Assembly (NCBI GenBank): GCA_009700485.1
Contig: WLLZ01000091.1
Coordinates: 1-7,120 of the forward strand
Direction: 5' to 3'
DNA from: Actinomycetota bacterium
GTDB lineage: Bacteria > Actinomycetota > Actinomycetes > S36-B12
DNA: 7,120 nucleotides
The stretch's first letter is position 1, and every line of letters begins with the position of its first letter. The translations under genes and the position numbers were made by a program. The notes under the pieces were generated by a model. That model searched no databases. It had not been told where the DNA came from and was given only the letters and a program-made list of their open reading frames with translations. This document shows, piece by piece, positions 1 through 7,082 of this stretch.

Positions 1-1539
1 CACCATCACGCGTGGCTGACCGGCATATGCACGAGCAATTGCCACACGCTGCTTCAGGCCGCCCGACAATTGACCCGGTCTCATGTCGAGATGGCCATCT
101 GTCAGGCGCACAGCGGCGATCACCGAACGGAGCCTTGATTCGATCTCTTCGGGAGCAACCCGTGCTAGATGCTTCAGCGTTCTCGTAATAATTTTGCGTA
201 CGGATCGACGACGATTTAACGCAGAATCTGGGTTTTGAAAGACGATCTGAATCGCACGAATTTGCTCAAGTGTGCGACGACGACGTCCTGGCAAAAGTTC
301 TTCTCCGTCACAAAGTATTTTCCCTCCAGCATCGGCAGCATGCAACCCCAACAACGTGTGCGCAAGTGTGGTCTTGCCACTCCCCGATTCACCTACAAGT
401 CCAAGTGTTTCGCCAGCGTAAAGTGACAACGAGACGTCTTGAACTGCCTTGAAGCTTTGGCCACCTTGATGAAACGATTTGCTCACATTGACAAGTTCCA
501 AAATTGGCTTGATCTTCCGATTGATCTCAACAGATACTCCAGCGATTTCATTCTCTGCCGGAGAACCCGCGACCTTCTCTGCGTGGTGACAGCGAACCGA
601 GCTCGTTCCAAGAGATCTCCACAGAGGAACTTCTGTTGTGCAGGTTTCGTCTGCAAATGAACACCTCTCCACAAAGACGCATGTCGGCAGATCGGCACCA
701 AGACTTGGTAAAAATCCTGGGATAGTTGACAAGCGTTGTGCATCTTTGCGTAAGCCGTGTGTTGGTAGACACTTCAAAAGTCCAATGGTGTAAGGGTGCA
801 CAGCGTGTTCAAACACATTCTGTGCTGAACCTTCTTCCACCAACTTGCCCGCGTACAGCACGCCGACCTTGTCACAGATTGACCGCACAACACTGAGATT
901 GTGTGAAATGAATAAGACAGACGTGCCATATTCTGTACGAATGTTGCGAATCAGGTCCAAAACCTCTGCCTCAACAGTGACATCCAGACCCGTCGTAGGT
1001 TCATCCAGTATCAACAGTTTTGGATCGCATGCAAGAGCCATTGCAATCACCACTCGTTGTTGCATCCCACCTGAAAGTTGATGAGGAAAACGATCCATCA
1101 CCACATCCGGGTCAGCAATTTGTACTTTGTGCAAGATTGCCTTTGAGCGTTTGAGTGCCTCGTGTTTATCCACACCCATCACCGTGAATGACTCAATAAG
1201 TTGGGGGCCAACTCGAATAGTCGGATTTAACGCTTGAGATGGATCTTGATACACCATCGACACCGTGTTGGCTCGAAGATCACGCAGTTCATTCTTTTTG
1301 AGAGACAGCACGTCGCGACCCGCAAGACGAACGGCACCACTCAACACTCGTGCATTACGCGGCAAACTTCGAATTGCGGCATAAGCCGCAGTTGATTTAC
1401 CACAACCACTTTCACCAACGAGTCCGTAGGCCTCACCGGGTTGGATAGCAAACGAAACACCACGCAGCACTTCCCGTGCAGTTCCCCTCACCATGTAAGC
1501 GAGCTTCAAGTTTTCAAACTCGAGAGTGGGTTCGCTCAT
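1..1539 (-). CDS. Tandem (fused DppD-DppF type) peptide ABC transporter ATPase, partial at window edge
   Basis: Cytoplasmic ATPase that would power the importer encoded by the two upstream permease genes. The minus frame is open from ATG 1539 to the window edge, giving 513 residues with no stop. Domain 1 has Walker A GESGCGKST (42-50), Q-loop Gln98, signature LSGGMQQR (155-162), Walker B ILDEP (177-181; Asp179, Glu180) and His213. An oligopeptide-type C-terminal extension follows, with HPYT (248-251) and cysteines 287, 293, 300 and 317. After a linker near 318-348, domain 2 begins, with Walker A GESGSGKTT (383-391), Gln435 and signature LSGGLKQR (491-498). Its Walker B and H-loop lie outside the window. 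Most bacteria encode these halves as two genes; fused versions such as GsiA, YejF and mycobacterial OppD are known. The ATG overlaps the DppC-type stop as ATGA and has only a weak ribosome site, so translational coupling is likely. Family assignment is firm; substrate is unknown. Confidence 0.95.
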   Translation of the reverse strand, partial: MSEPTLEFENLKLAYMVRGTAREVLRGVSFAIQPGEAYGLVGESGCGKSTAAYAAIRSLPRNARVLSGAVRLAGRDVLSLKKNELRDLRANTVSMVYQDPSQALNPTIRVGPQLIESFTVMGVDKHEALKRSKAILHKVQIADPDVVMDRFPHQLSGGMQQRVVIAMALACDPKLLILDEPTTGLDVTVEAEVLDLIRNIRTEYGTSVLFISHNLSVVRSICDKVGVLYAGKLVEEGSAQNVFEHAVHPYTIGLLKCLPTHGLRKDAQRLSTIPGFLPSLGADLPTCVFVERCSFADETCTTEVPLWRSLGTSSVRCHHAEKVAGSPAENEIAGVSVEINRKIKPILELVNVSKSFHQGGQSFKAVQDVSLSLYAGETLGLVGESGSGKTTLAHTLLGLHAADAGGKILCDGEELLPGRRRRTLEQIRAIQIVFQNPDSALNRRRSVRKIITRTLKHLARVAPEEIESRLRSVIAAVRLTDGHLDMRPGQLSGGLKQRVAIARAYAGQPRVMV

Positions 1540-2396
1540 TTGTCCACCACGCCCTGTATCGCGTCGGCAATGAGATTGATAGAGACCACAAGCGAAGCAA
1601 GTGCAATTGCTGGAATAATTGACGGCCACCAAACATTGCTCAGCAAACTTGTGCGCTCGTCAAATATCGTCCTACCCCAATCAGGTGATCCTGGCTGGGT
1701 TCCAAACCCGATAAATGACAACCCAGCCATTGTGAACACTGCATAACCAAGTCGCACAGTGAACTCGACGATGATGGGTCCAAAAATGTTTGGCAAAATT
1801 TCGACAAACATCACGTACAGCGAGTTTTCGCCACTCAGTTCTGCGCAGCGCACATAGTCGAGATTGCGTTCTGCAAGCACTGCAGCACGAACAGTTCGGG
1901 CAATCAGTGGTGCAAACAAAAAGCCGATTACACCGATGATTGTGGCACGCCCCGCGTCCAAAACCGTCAGTGCTAACAAAGCCACGAGGATGACGGGAAG
2001 ACTGATCAACGCCTCAATGATTCGACTCAGGATGTCATCGACGACTCTGCCCAAGTAACCCATCATCAAACCCAACATCACTCCTACGACTACTCCAAGA
2101 ATCGTTGCGGCGGGAGCAATGAACATGATTTCTCGAGCGCCATAGATTGCGCGACTCAATACGTCACGGCCCGACCGATCGGTTCCTAAGACAAAACCAT
2201 CAGTGAATGGGTGCGTCCATTTCTTAATCAAGTTCTGTTCTGCCGGGTCACGGTTCACAATAAGTCCAGGAGCAATCGCGCATAATGCCCAAAATGCCAC
2301 GCCGAGATTTCCTAATAAAAATGTTTTTGACTTCAATAACTGCGACCGCATTTCCTGTGACGGAGTTTTCGCAATCGGCTGAGTCTCGGAAGTCAT
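1536..2396 (-). CDS. DppC-type peptide/nickel ABC transporter permease
   Basis: Second inner-membrane subunit of the importer, 286 residues, a usual length for DppC/OppC proteins. A short cytoplasmic N-terminus precedes a first membrane helix near 26-47. The hallmark GTDRSGRDVLSR (71-82) follows, then YGAR (85-88), typical of the OppC N-terminal region. Further hydrophobic segments lie near 92-114, 130-146, 149-165, 203-230 and 257-280. The cytoplasmic coupling (EAA-type) loop contains AELSG at 185-189 and Pro202, and would dock on the ATPase. The ATG (2396-2394) overlaps the stop of the DppB-type gene as ATGA, and its own stop overlaps the ATPase ATG in the same way, so the three are probably translated as a coupled unit. 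The partner permease, ATPase and binding protein are all adjacent. Family is clear; a peptide substrate is only the family default. Confidence 0.95.
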   Translation of the reverse strand: MTSETQPIAKTPSQEMRSQLLKSKTFLLGNLGVAFWALCAIAPGLIVNRDPAEQNLIKKWTHPFTDGFVLGTDRSGRDVLSRAIYGAREIMFIAPAATILGVVVGVMLGLMMGYLGRVVDDILSRIIEALISLPVILVALLALTVLDAGRATIIGVIGFLFAPLIARTVRAAVLAERNLDYVRCAELSGENSLYVMFVEILPNIFGPIIVEFTVRLGYAVFTMAGLSFIGFGTQPGSPDWGRTIFDERTSLLSNVWWPSIIPAIALASLVVSINLIADAIQGVVDK

Positions 2397-3340
2397 ACGT
2401 GTGATCCAAACCGAATTCGAGGGTTAAGCCATGCCGTGATTACATCGGCTATGAGCGTCATGATCATTGCAAATGTCCCGACCACGAATACTGCGGCCAT
2501 CAGCATCGGTATATCTCGATCATTCGCAGCATTGGCAATCAAGAGACCAAGTCCCTTGTAGTTGAACATTGTCTCAGTAACGAGTAGCCCACCAAGTAGG
2601 TAACTCATCTGCGAAGCCAGCACTGCAATGGTTGGTAAAAGGGCATTTCGCAACACATGCACACCCAGCACCCTCGAACGAGAAAGACCTTTGAGTTCTG
2701 CCGTGCGCGTGTAGTCGGCCGCAAGAGCCTCAATGGTCCCGGCGCGTGTCATACGAGCGATATATCCAAACAACGTTGCACTCAATGTGACTGCAGGAAG
2801 TATGAGTACTTTGAATTGTTCAATAATCGAACCGTCCGCTGATCCTCCCGCGGGCACCCACCTGAGTTTGACAGCAAAGAAAAGTATTAAAACAATTCCA
2901 ATTGCAAATTCCGGTGTGACCGCAAGGCTCAAGCCTGTAACAGTGATGATCCTGTCCGATGCCTGATCCTTGCGAAGTGCCGCAATTGCTCCGCCCAAAA
3001 TTCCAATTGGTACAACAATGATTAATGTCAAAACCGCAAGTTTGGTTGAGGACCAAAATGCAGATGCAAGATAATCGGTTACTGGTCCTTGGAATTTGTA
3101 TGAATCTCCAAAGTCTCCACGAACGGCGTGAGAAATCCAGCGGAAGTACTGGCTATACAGAGAACCATTAACACCTAGCTCTTTATTGATTTGGTCAACA
3201 GATTCTTGCAGCGCGAATGGTCCAAGTATTGCCCTACCGACACTTCCTGGAAGAACAGACGCGACAACGAACACCACGACGCTGAGAATAAACAGTGTGA
3301 CAACTGCTAGTCCCAGTCGTCGGATGACGTAACGTGCCAA
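2393..3340 (-). CDS. DppB-type peptide/nickel ABC transporter permease (TTG start)
   Basis: First inner-membrane subunit, 315 residues, normal for DppB/OppB. It opens with the family's typical short basic N-terminus (RYVIRRLG) and a membrane helix near 9-29. A large periplasmic segment follows, containing RGDFGDS (74-80), matching the conserved GDxGxS of this family. Further helices lie near 100-122, 133-157, 179-195, 236-257 and 280-304. The coupling loop carries AELKGLSRSRVL (214-225) and RNALLP (231-236), as in other DppB proteins, and NPRIRFG (306-312) is a usual C-terminal end. The start is TTG, chosen because it gives the canonical N-terminus; no ATG or GTG lies close by in frame. The gap from the binding-protein stop is 10 bases with no clear Shine-Dalgarno sequence, so expression may be coupled to, and lower than, the binding protein. 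Confidence 0.93.
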   Translation of the reverse strand: MARYVIRRLGLAVVTLFILSVVVFVVASVLPGSVGRAILGPFALQESVDQINKELGVNGSLYSQYFRWISHAVRGDFGDSYKFQGPVTDYLASAFWSSTKLAVLTLIIVVPIGILGGAIAALRKDQASDRIITVTGLSLAVTPEFAIGIVLILFFAVKLRWVPAGGSADGSIIEQFKVLILPAVTLSATLFGYIARMTRAGTIEALAADYTRTAELKGLSRSRVLGVHVLRNALLPTIAVLASQMSYLLGGLLVTETMFNYKGLGLLIANAANDRDIPMLMAAVFVVGTFAMIMTLIADVITAWLNPRIRFGSHV

Positions 3341-3350
3341 GGGCTAAAGG

Positions 3351-5048
3351 TCAGCTTTTGCTGGCTTTTTCAGCGTAAACCTGACCCATCCCTGAGTTGG
3401 TCACACCTGAAATATTCTTTTGTGCGGCCGACATGAAGTTGAAGTTGTAAGGAATCATCAATGGGCTCTCGTCCTGCAGAATCTCTTGGATTTTGAGGGC
3501 TGCTGCTTGCTGACTCTGTAGATCAACCGAAGATGTGTACGTAGCGACAGCAGCGTCGTAATCAGCATTAGCAAACTCTGCTGCATTCCATACTCCACCC
3601 TTATCTACCGACAACAGTGGTGCGTTCAAGAACACGTCTGGCACACCGCGGTGTCCGTAGTCGGTAATACCAAGGTCTGAACCTGGAGTATTTGCGTCCC
3701 ACGACACCCAGTAGCTGTCGTAGTAGTCGTCACGAAGTTCAATCTTGACGTTAATGCCGAGTTCTTTGCCAGCATTTTGTACCAACACTGCCAGATCAGG
3801 AATTTCTTGCGTCTGCCAGCTATACAGAGTCACGTCGAACCCATCTGGTGCAGCTTCGGCCATGAGTGCCTTTGCTTTCTCCAGGTTGAATTCTCGTGCT
3901 GGACCGCTGCCGCTCGATGGGAACATCGTGAAGAACGGTGTGTCATTAGCAACTTGTGCTTTGCCCTGCAAAAGCCCATCCACCATCGACTGGTGATCGA
4001 TAGCCATCGACATTGCTTGGCGAGCACGCTTGTCTGCGAATGCACCCTTTGATGTACGCATGTGAATTTGGTAGTGAGCCGTCGATGGAATCTCAATCAA
4101 GTTGACGTCTGGATTATTGATCAATGACTCGCCGCCAATTACTGGGAACTGTGCGATCACATCAATATCACCCGATTGGAATGCCGTGACTTTTGCGCCA
4201 AGGTCATCAATGAATTGCACTTCAACTTTGTCGAGCAATGGTGCTGTACCCCAATAATTTGGGTTTCGCACCATGGTTGCTCCCTTAACCGCGTCATAAG
4301 ACTCAATCATGAACGGTCCAGAGGTTGGGATATTGCTCGTTGCAAACTTGGTGGTGTCGGTCACCGATGCTGGCAAGATAATTGCGTTGTAGTTGTCAGA
4401 TGACACGATGTACGGGAAATTGCCCATCGGAGCATCCAACTTAAACATCACCGTGTTGTCATCTACTGCGATTGTTCCGCCCGGAGAGAGCTTCCCGGTC
4501 TGAAATGCCGACAGCGAGTTTGATGCATTGTCAGGATTGACGAGTCGCTCAATAGTTGCAACCACGTCTGCAGCAACGACAGGTGAACCATCGTTGTATT
4601 TAGCAGCGGGGTTCAACTTAAATGTCCACTCCGAAGCGTCATCATTTGGCACCCATTCGGTTGCAAGACTTCCAGCAAGCGTGAGGTCACTCTGCGAAAG
4701 CGTTAGCCATTGACCATATTGTGCGAGGAACACGATTCCGTTACCGTCGTTAATCGCTACCGGATCCAGATTGGCTGATGCTGCAGACGGAGTGCCTGAT
4801 GCAATGATCAAGGTGCCGCCAGCAACTGGTGCGGCGCCTGTTGTTTCTGCAGTTGTTGAGGTTTCACTTCCGCCACATGCTGCAATCAATGCGCCTATTG
4901 CAGGGAAAGAAAGACCAACAATCGTTCCTCGACGAATAAAGTCGCGACGTGAAAGTCTTCCTGATACAAACTCATCAATGACGTGATTGCCGATTTGACC
5001 TTGTGTCTGACGAATCGCGTCAATTCGACGAAAATTAATCTTTCCCAT
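3351..5048 (-). CDS. Family 5 extracellular solute-binding lipoprotein of the ABC importer, Tat-exported
   Basis: Captures the substrate outside the membrane and delivers it to the two permeases; 565 residues, in the normal SBP_bac_5 range once the long signal region is counted. The N-terminus has a twin-arginine motif SRRDFI (33-38), a hydrophobic stretch (41-57) and a lipobox IAAC with Cys58 as the probable lipidated residue. A Ser/Thr/Ala-rich linker (61-78) follows, common in lipoproteins of high-GC Gram-positives. Family signatures include DGSPVVAADV (153-162), RNPNYWG (261-267), the FQSGDIDV segment (290-297) and RQAMSMAIDH (343-352). ATG 5048 is preceded by a strong GGGGGAG site six bases upstream, which fixes the start. 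This is the first gene of the minus-strand operon. Family members bind peptides, opines, nickel chelates or other small polar molecules, so the name alone does not tell the ligand. Confidence 0.95.
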   Translation of the reverse strand: MGKINFRRIDAIRQTQGQIGNHVIDEFVSGRLSRRDFIRRGTIVGLSFPAIGALIAACGGSETSTTAETTGAAPVAGGTLIIASGTPSAASANLDPVAINDGNGIVFLAQYGQWLTLSQSDLTLAGSLATEWVPNDDASEWTFKLNPAAKYNDGSPVVAADVVATIERLVNPDNASNSLSAFQTGKLSPGGTIAVDDNTVMFKLDAPMGNFPYIVSSDNYNAIILPASVTDTTKFATSNIPTSGPFMIESYDAVKGATMVRNPNYWGTAPLLDKVEVQFIDDLGAKVTAFQSGDIDVIAQFPVIGGESLINNPDVNLIEIPSTAHYQIHMRTSKGAFADKRARQAMSMAIDHQSMVDGLLQGKAQVANDTPFFTMFPSSGSGPAREFNLEKAKALMAEAAPDGFDVTLYSWQTQEIPDLAVLVQNAGKELGINVKIELRDDYYDSYWVSWDANTPGSDLGITDYGHRGVPDVFLNAPLLSVDKGGVWNAAEFANADYDAAVATYTSSVDLQSQQAAALKIQEILQDESPLMIPYNFNFMSAAQKNISGVTNSGMGQVYAEKASKS

Positions 5049-5054
5049 AATTTT

Positions 5055-5061
5055 CTCCCCC
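5055..5061 (-). promoter_or_regulatory. Strong Shine-Dalgarno site of the solute-binding protein gene
   Basis: On the minus strand the bases read GGGGGAG, followed by six bases (AAAATT) and then ATG 5048. It is the clearest ribosome binding site in the window, decides the start of the binding protein, and fits the need for excess binding protein over permeases. Confidence 0.8.
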
Positions 5062-5081
5062 TAAGTAGATGAGCCTGTTTG

Positions 5082-5092
5082 GTTAACTTAAC
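5082..5092. promoter_or_regulatory. Perfect 11-base palindrome GTTAA-C-TTAAC, candidate operator
   Basis: Two 5-base arms (GTTAA and TTAAC) are mirrored around a central C. Symmetry continues imperfectly outwards: T5080/A5094, T5078/A5096 and G5077/C5097 also pair. It lies between the divergent genes, 34 bases upstream of the binding-protein ATG and about 50 bases upstream of the 2OG oxygenase GTG. A dimeric helix-turn-helix regulator acting on both directions would bind such a site. No regulator gene is in the window, so the function is inferred from position and symmetry only. Confidence 0.4.
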
Positions 5093-5113
5093 AACACCAT
5101 AGTCAATAGACAA
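5085..5113 (-). promoter_or_regulatory. Possible weak promoter for the importer operon
   Basis: On the minus strand TTGTCT (5113-5108) is followed after 17 bases by TAAGTT (5090-5085). The -35 is a fair match and the -10 a poor one (three of six). It would give a leader of about 30 bases containing the strong ribosome site. The -10 lies inside the palindrome at 5082-5092, which would suit repression. Other arrangements, such as TTGACT at 5105-5100, lack a convincing partner. Confidence 0.22.
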
Positions 5114-5135
5114 GCCCCTCAAAGACGCCTACTAT
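5107..5135 (+). promoter_or_regulatory. Candidate sigma70-type promoter for the oxygenase operon, giving a leaderless mRNA
   Basis: TAGACA (5107-5112, five of six to TTGACA) and TACTAT (5130-5135, four of six to TATAAT, with the key first T, second A and last T) are separated by exactly 17 bases. Transcription would start about seven bases after the -10, around 5142-5143, which is the GTG start codon itself. This agrees with the absence of a Shine-Dalgarno sequence before that gene; leaderless mRNAs are common in actinobacteria. Confidence 0.5.
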
Positions 5136-5142
5136 CAATGTC

Positions 5143-5949
5143 GTGACTACCGCAATAGAGACTCTGATAGATCTGGACAAATATCCACTCGGTCGACCTG
5201 GTTCGACCGAATGGAACACGCTTGTTGCTCAGTGCCGCAAAGACCTTGTCGACAAGGGCATGTATGAGTTGCCCGGTTTTCTTAAAAGTGATGCGCTTCA
5301 AGCTGCGACTAACAAGATCCTGCCACGCATGGCAAATGATTCGGTCGAAATTCGACGTGAGCACAACATCTACTTCCTCGACAAAGTAGAAGGGCTGGCC
5401 GATGACCACCCCGCACTAAAAAAAATTATGACCATCAATCACACCCTGTGTGCTGATCAATTAGTAGACACCCCACTGACCGACGTCTATGAATGGCCCA
5501 ACTTTCGAGAATTTATTGCAGCAACAATGGAACTTCCGGTCCTCCACCTGATGGATGATGAATTGGCCCGTGTCAACGTGCTCAGCTACCGACCAGGAGA
5601 AGCCCTCAACTGGCACTTCGATCGATCCGAATTTACGATCACGATGCTTCTGCAGCGTGCAGCCAAAGACGGAATTTTCCAATATCGACGAGAACTTCGC
5701 ACCGACACAAATCCCAACTACGAAGGCGTTGGCAAAATGATTGCTGGCAACGACCCCGAAGTCATCAGCGTTGACGTTGAGCCAGGTGCTCTCAATGTTT
5801 TTCGTGGCCACAACACCGCCCATCGCGTAACAACGGTGAGCGGCGACAAGGAACGAATGGTCGCAGTTTTTTCACTGTACGAAAAGCCCGGTGTGAGATT
5901 TAGCGATTCAGAAAACATGGGTTTTTACCGCCGAACTTCAGCAAAATGA
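5143..5949 (+). CDS. Fe(II)/2-oxoglutarate-dependent oxygenase, BesD/HalD-like, hydroxylase-type HxD
   Basis: Predicted soluble enzyme of 268 residues that couples oxidative decarboxylation of 2-oxoglutarate to hydroxylation of a small substrate. The iron site is visible as His158-Phe159-Asp160 (in NWHFD) and distal His227 (in NTAHRV); Arg238 is placed to hold 2-oxoglutarate. The surrounding pattern, with RPGEALNWHFD before the first ligands, VFRGHNTAHR around the distal one and a tail of YEKPGVRFSDSE, recalls the BesD/HalD family of free-amino-acid oxygenases, from memory rather than a search. In BesD-type halogenases the Asp is Gly, leaving room for chloride; here it is Asp, so hydroxylation is expected. 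GTG 5143 is the start, because the ATG five bases upstream is out of frame and hits TGA at its third codon. The stop overlaps the Rieske gene as ATGA. 2OG oxygenase class is firm; subfamily is moderate; substrate is unknown. Confidence 0.85.
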   Translation: MTTAIETLIDLDKYPLGRPGSTEWNTLVAQCRKDLVDKGMYELPGFLKSDALQAATNKILPRMANDSVEIRREHNIYFLDKVEGLADDHPALKKIMTINHTLCADQLVDTPLTDVYEWPNFREFIAATMELPVLHLMDDELARVNVLSYRPGEALNWHFDRSEFTITMLLQRAAKDGIFQYRRELRTDTNPNYEGVGKMIAGNDPEVISVDVEPGALNVFRGHNTAHRVTTVSGDKERMVAVFSLYEKPGVRFSDSENMGFYRRTSAK

Positions 5950-7076
5950 GCACATCGCTTTCCGCAATTCGCAATGCACTGAGTGCTGCCCGATCTCAAA
6001 CCTATACAAGTGCGCGTTCAATGCCGCGAGACTTTTATACGAGTAATGAATTTCTTGATCTCGAAAAATCTTCACTTTTCGCAATGGAATGGAACTGCAT
6101 TGGGCGAGTCGAAGAAATCCCAAATCCAGGCGACTACATGGCCTTTCAATTGTGCGACGAGCCATTACTGGCTACTCGTGGCAACGATGCCCAGATCCGC
6201 GTGATGTCAAATGTGTGTAGACACCGTGGCACTTTATTGGCTTCAGGTTCAGGAAACAGTCAACACATTGTCTGCCCCTATCACCACTGGTCATACGAAC
6301 TTGACGGCAAACTTGCACGCGCGCCTCGCATGGAAGAGCACACCGACTTTGATATGAGTTCTTGTCGCCTTCCCGAATTCAAATCCGAAATCTGGCTCGG
6401 TTTTATTTTTGTCTCGCTCAACCCACATGCCAAGCCACTCACGCCACAGTTGCAACAGCTCGAAGGCTTGATTGGCAATTACCACATGGAAGAAATGCAG
6501 GCTCGGTTTGTTGGAGACGAAGTATGGACCACAAACTGGAAGTGTTTCGTCGAAAACTTTATGGAGGGATACCACCTCAGTCCACTTCACAAAGCCACAC
6601 TTCATGCAGTCAACCCAACACGCTTGTGCACGCACTATCCACCAAGTGATGTTCACTTCGGATACCACGCAGGTTTTTCTCCAGATTTGCCTCGCTCCAC
6701 CAAAGGTCACCCAGATCTACAAGATCACGAAGTAGACAATTGCGTGATGTTCTCAATCCCTCCAGGTTTGGTATCTGGTTGTGCTGGCGACTACAGCTCA
6801 TTTATCTGCGTCCAACCAGAAAGTGTTGACCGAGTGCGTCTCAAGATGGGTTTACTTTTTTACGGCGACCACTGGACACAAGAAACCATTGATCATGCAG
6901 TTGAACTTTTTCATCGCACAAACGCCGAAGACCGAGATGTCCTTGTCAAAATGTCCAAAGGACTCAAGTCGCAGAGTCACCAGGTTGGCGCACTCTCGTC
7001 ATCCAACTTCGAAGGTCCGCTTCTCGACTTCTACAAATACCTCGACCGCAAACTCAGCCCAGTATTAGGAGCTTGA
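5946..7076 (+). CDS. Rieske non-heme iron oxygenase, alpha (catalytic) subunit
   Basis: Oxygenase of 376 residues that takes electrons at a Rieske [2Fe-2S] cluster and activates O2 at a mononuclear iron. The cluster ligands are Cys91-Arg-His93 and Cys110-Pro-Tyr-His113, with a 16-residue gap between the pairs as usual. The catalytic domain contains ENFMEGYHLSPLH (203-215), giving His210 and His215; Asp329 (in NAEDR) is the likely third ligand. The C-terminal KGLKS..H..G pattern (338-348) matches the family's conserved tail. Overall size and motifs resemble the group holding choline monooxygenase, glycine-betaine and stachydrine demethylases and some ring-hydroxylating enzymes, so hydroxylation or oxidative N-demethylation are both possible. 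ATG 5946 overlaps the preceding stop as ATGA, without its own ribosome site, so it is coupled to the 2OG oxygenase. No ferredoxin or reductase is seen in the window. Confidence 0.93.
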   Translation: MSTSLSAIRNALSAARSQTYTSARSMPRDFYTSNEFLDLEKSSLFAMEWNCIGRVEEIPNPGDYMAFQLCDEPLLATRGNDAQIRVMSNVCRHRGTLLASGSGNSQHIVCPYHHWSYELDGKLARAPRMEEHTDFDMSSCRLPEFKSEIWLGFIFVSLNPHAKPLTPQLQQLEGLIGNYHMEEMQARFVGDEVWTTNWKCFVENFMEGYHLSPLHKATLHAVNPTRLCTHYPPSDVHFGYHAGFSPDLPRSTKGHPDLQDHEVDNCVMFSIPPGLVSGCAGDYSSFICVQPESVDRVRLKMGLLFYGDHWTQETIDHAVELFHRTNAEDRDVLVKMSKGLKSQSHQVGALSSSNFEGPLLDFYKYLDRKLSPVLGA

Positions 7077-7082
7077 TATTTT

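Noticed and set aside
318..620. Break between two separate ATPase genes (dppD and dppF) or a frameshift in the linker
   Set aside because: Reading every codon from 1539 to the edge showed one open frame through both domains, so it is a true fusion.
3352..3374. Hairpin plus T-run on the plus strand as a rho-independent terminator
   Set aside because: The stem has four base pairs, and no plus-strand gene ends there; on the minus strand no U-run follows the stem.
5138..5148. ATG at 5138-5140 as the start of the 2OG oxygenase
   Set aside because: It is in another frame and reaches TGA at the third codon; GTG 5143 is in frame with the full protein.
5461..5823. 120-codon open frame on the minus strand inside the 2OG oxygenase gene
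   Set aside because: It lies opposite the catalytic core of a clear enzyme, and its translation shows no family pattern.
5143..5949. Amino-acid halogenase activity, suggested by similarity to the BesD/HalD family
   Set aside because: The iron-binding motif has Asp160 where the halogenases have Gly, leaving no open site for chloride.
6291..6710. 139-codon open frame on the minus strand inside the Rieske gene
   Set aside because: It is the shadow of a well-supported gene, has no recognisable motif and no ribosome site I could identify.
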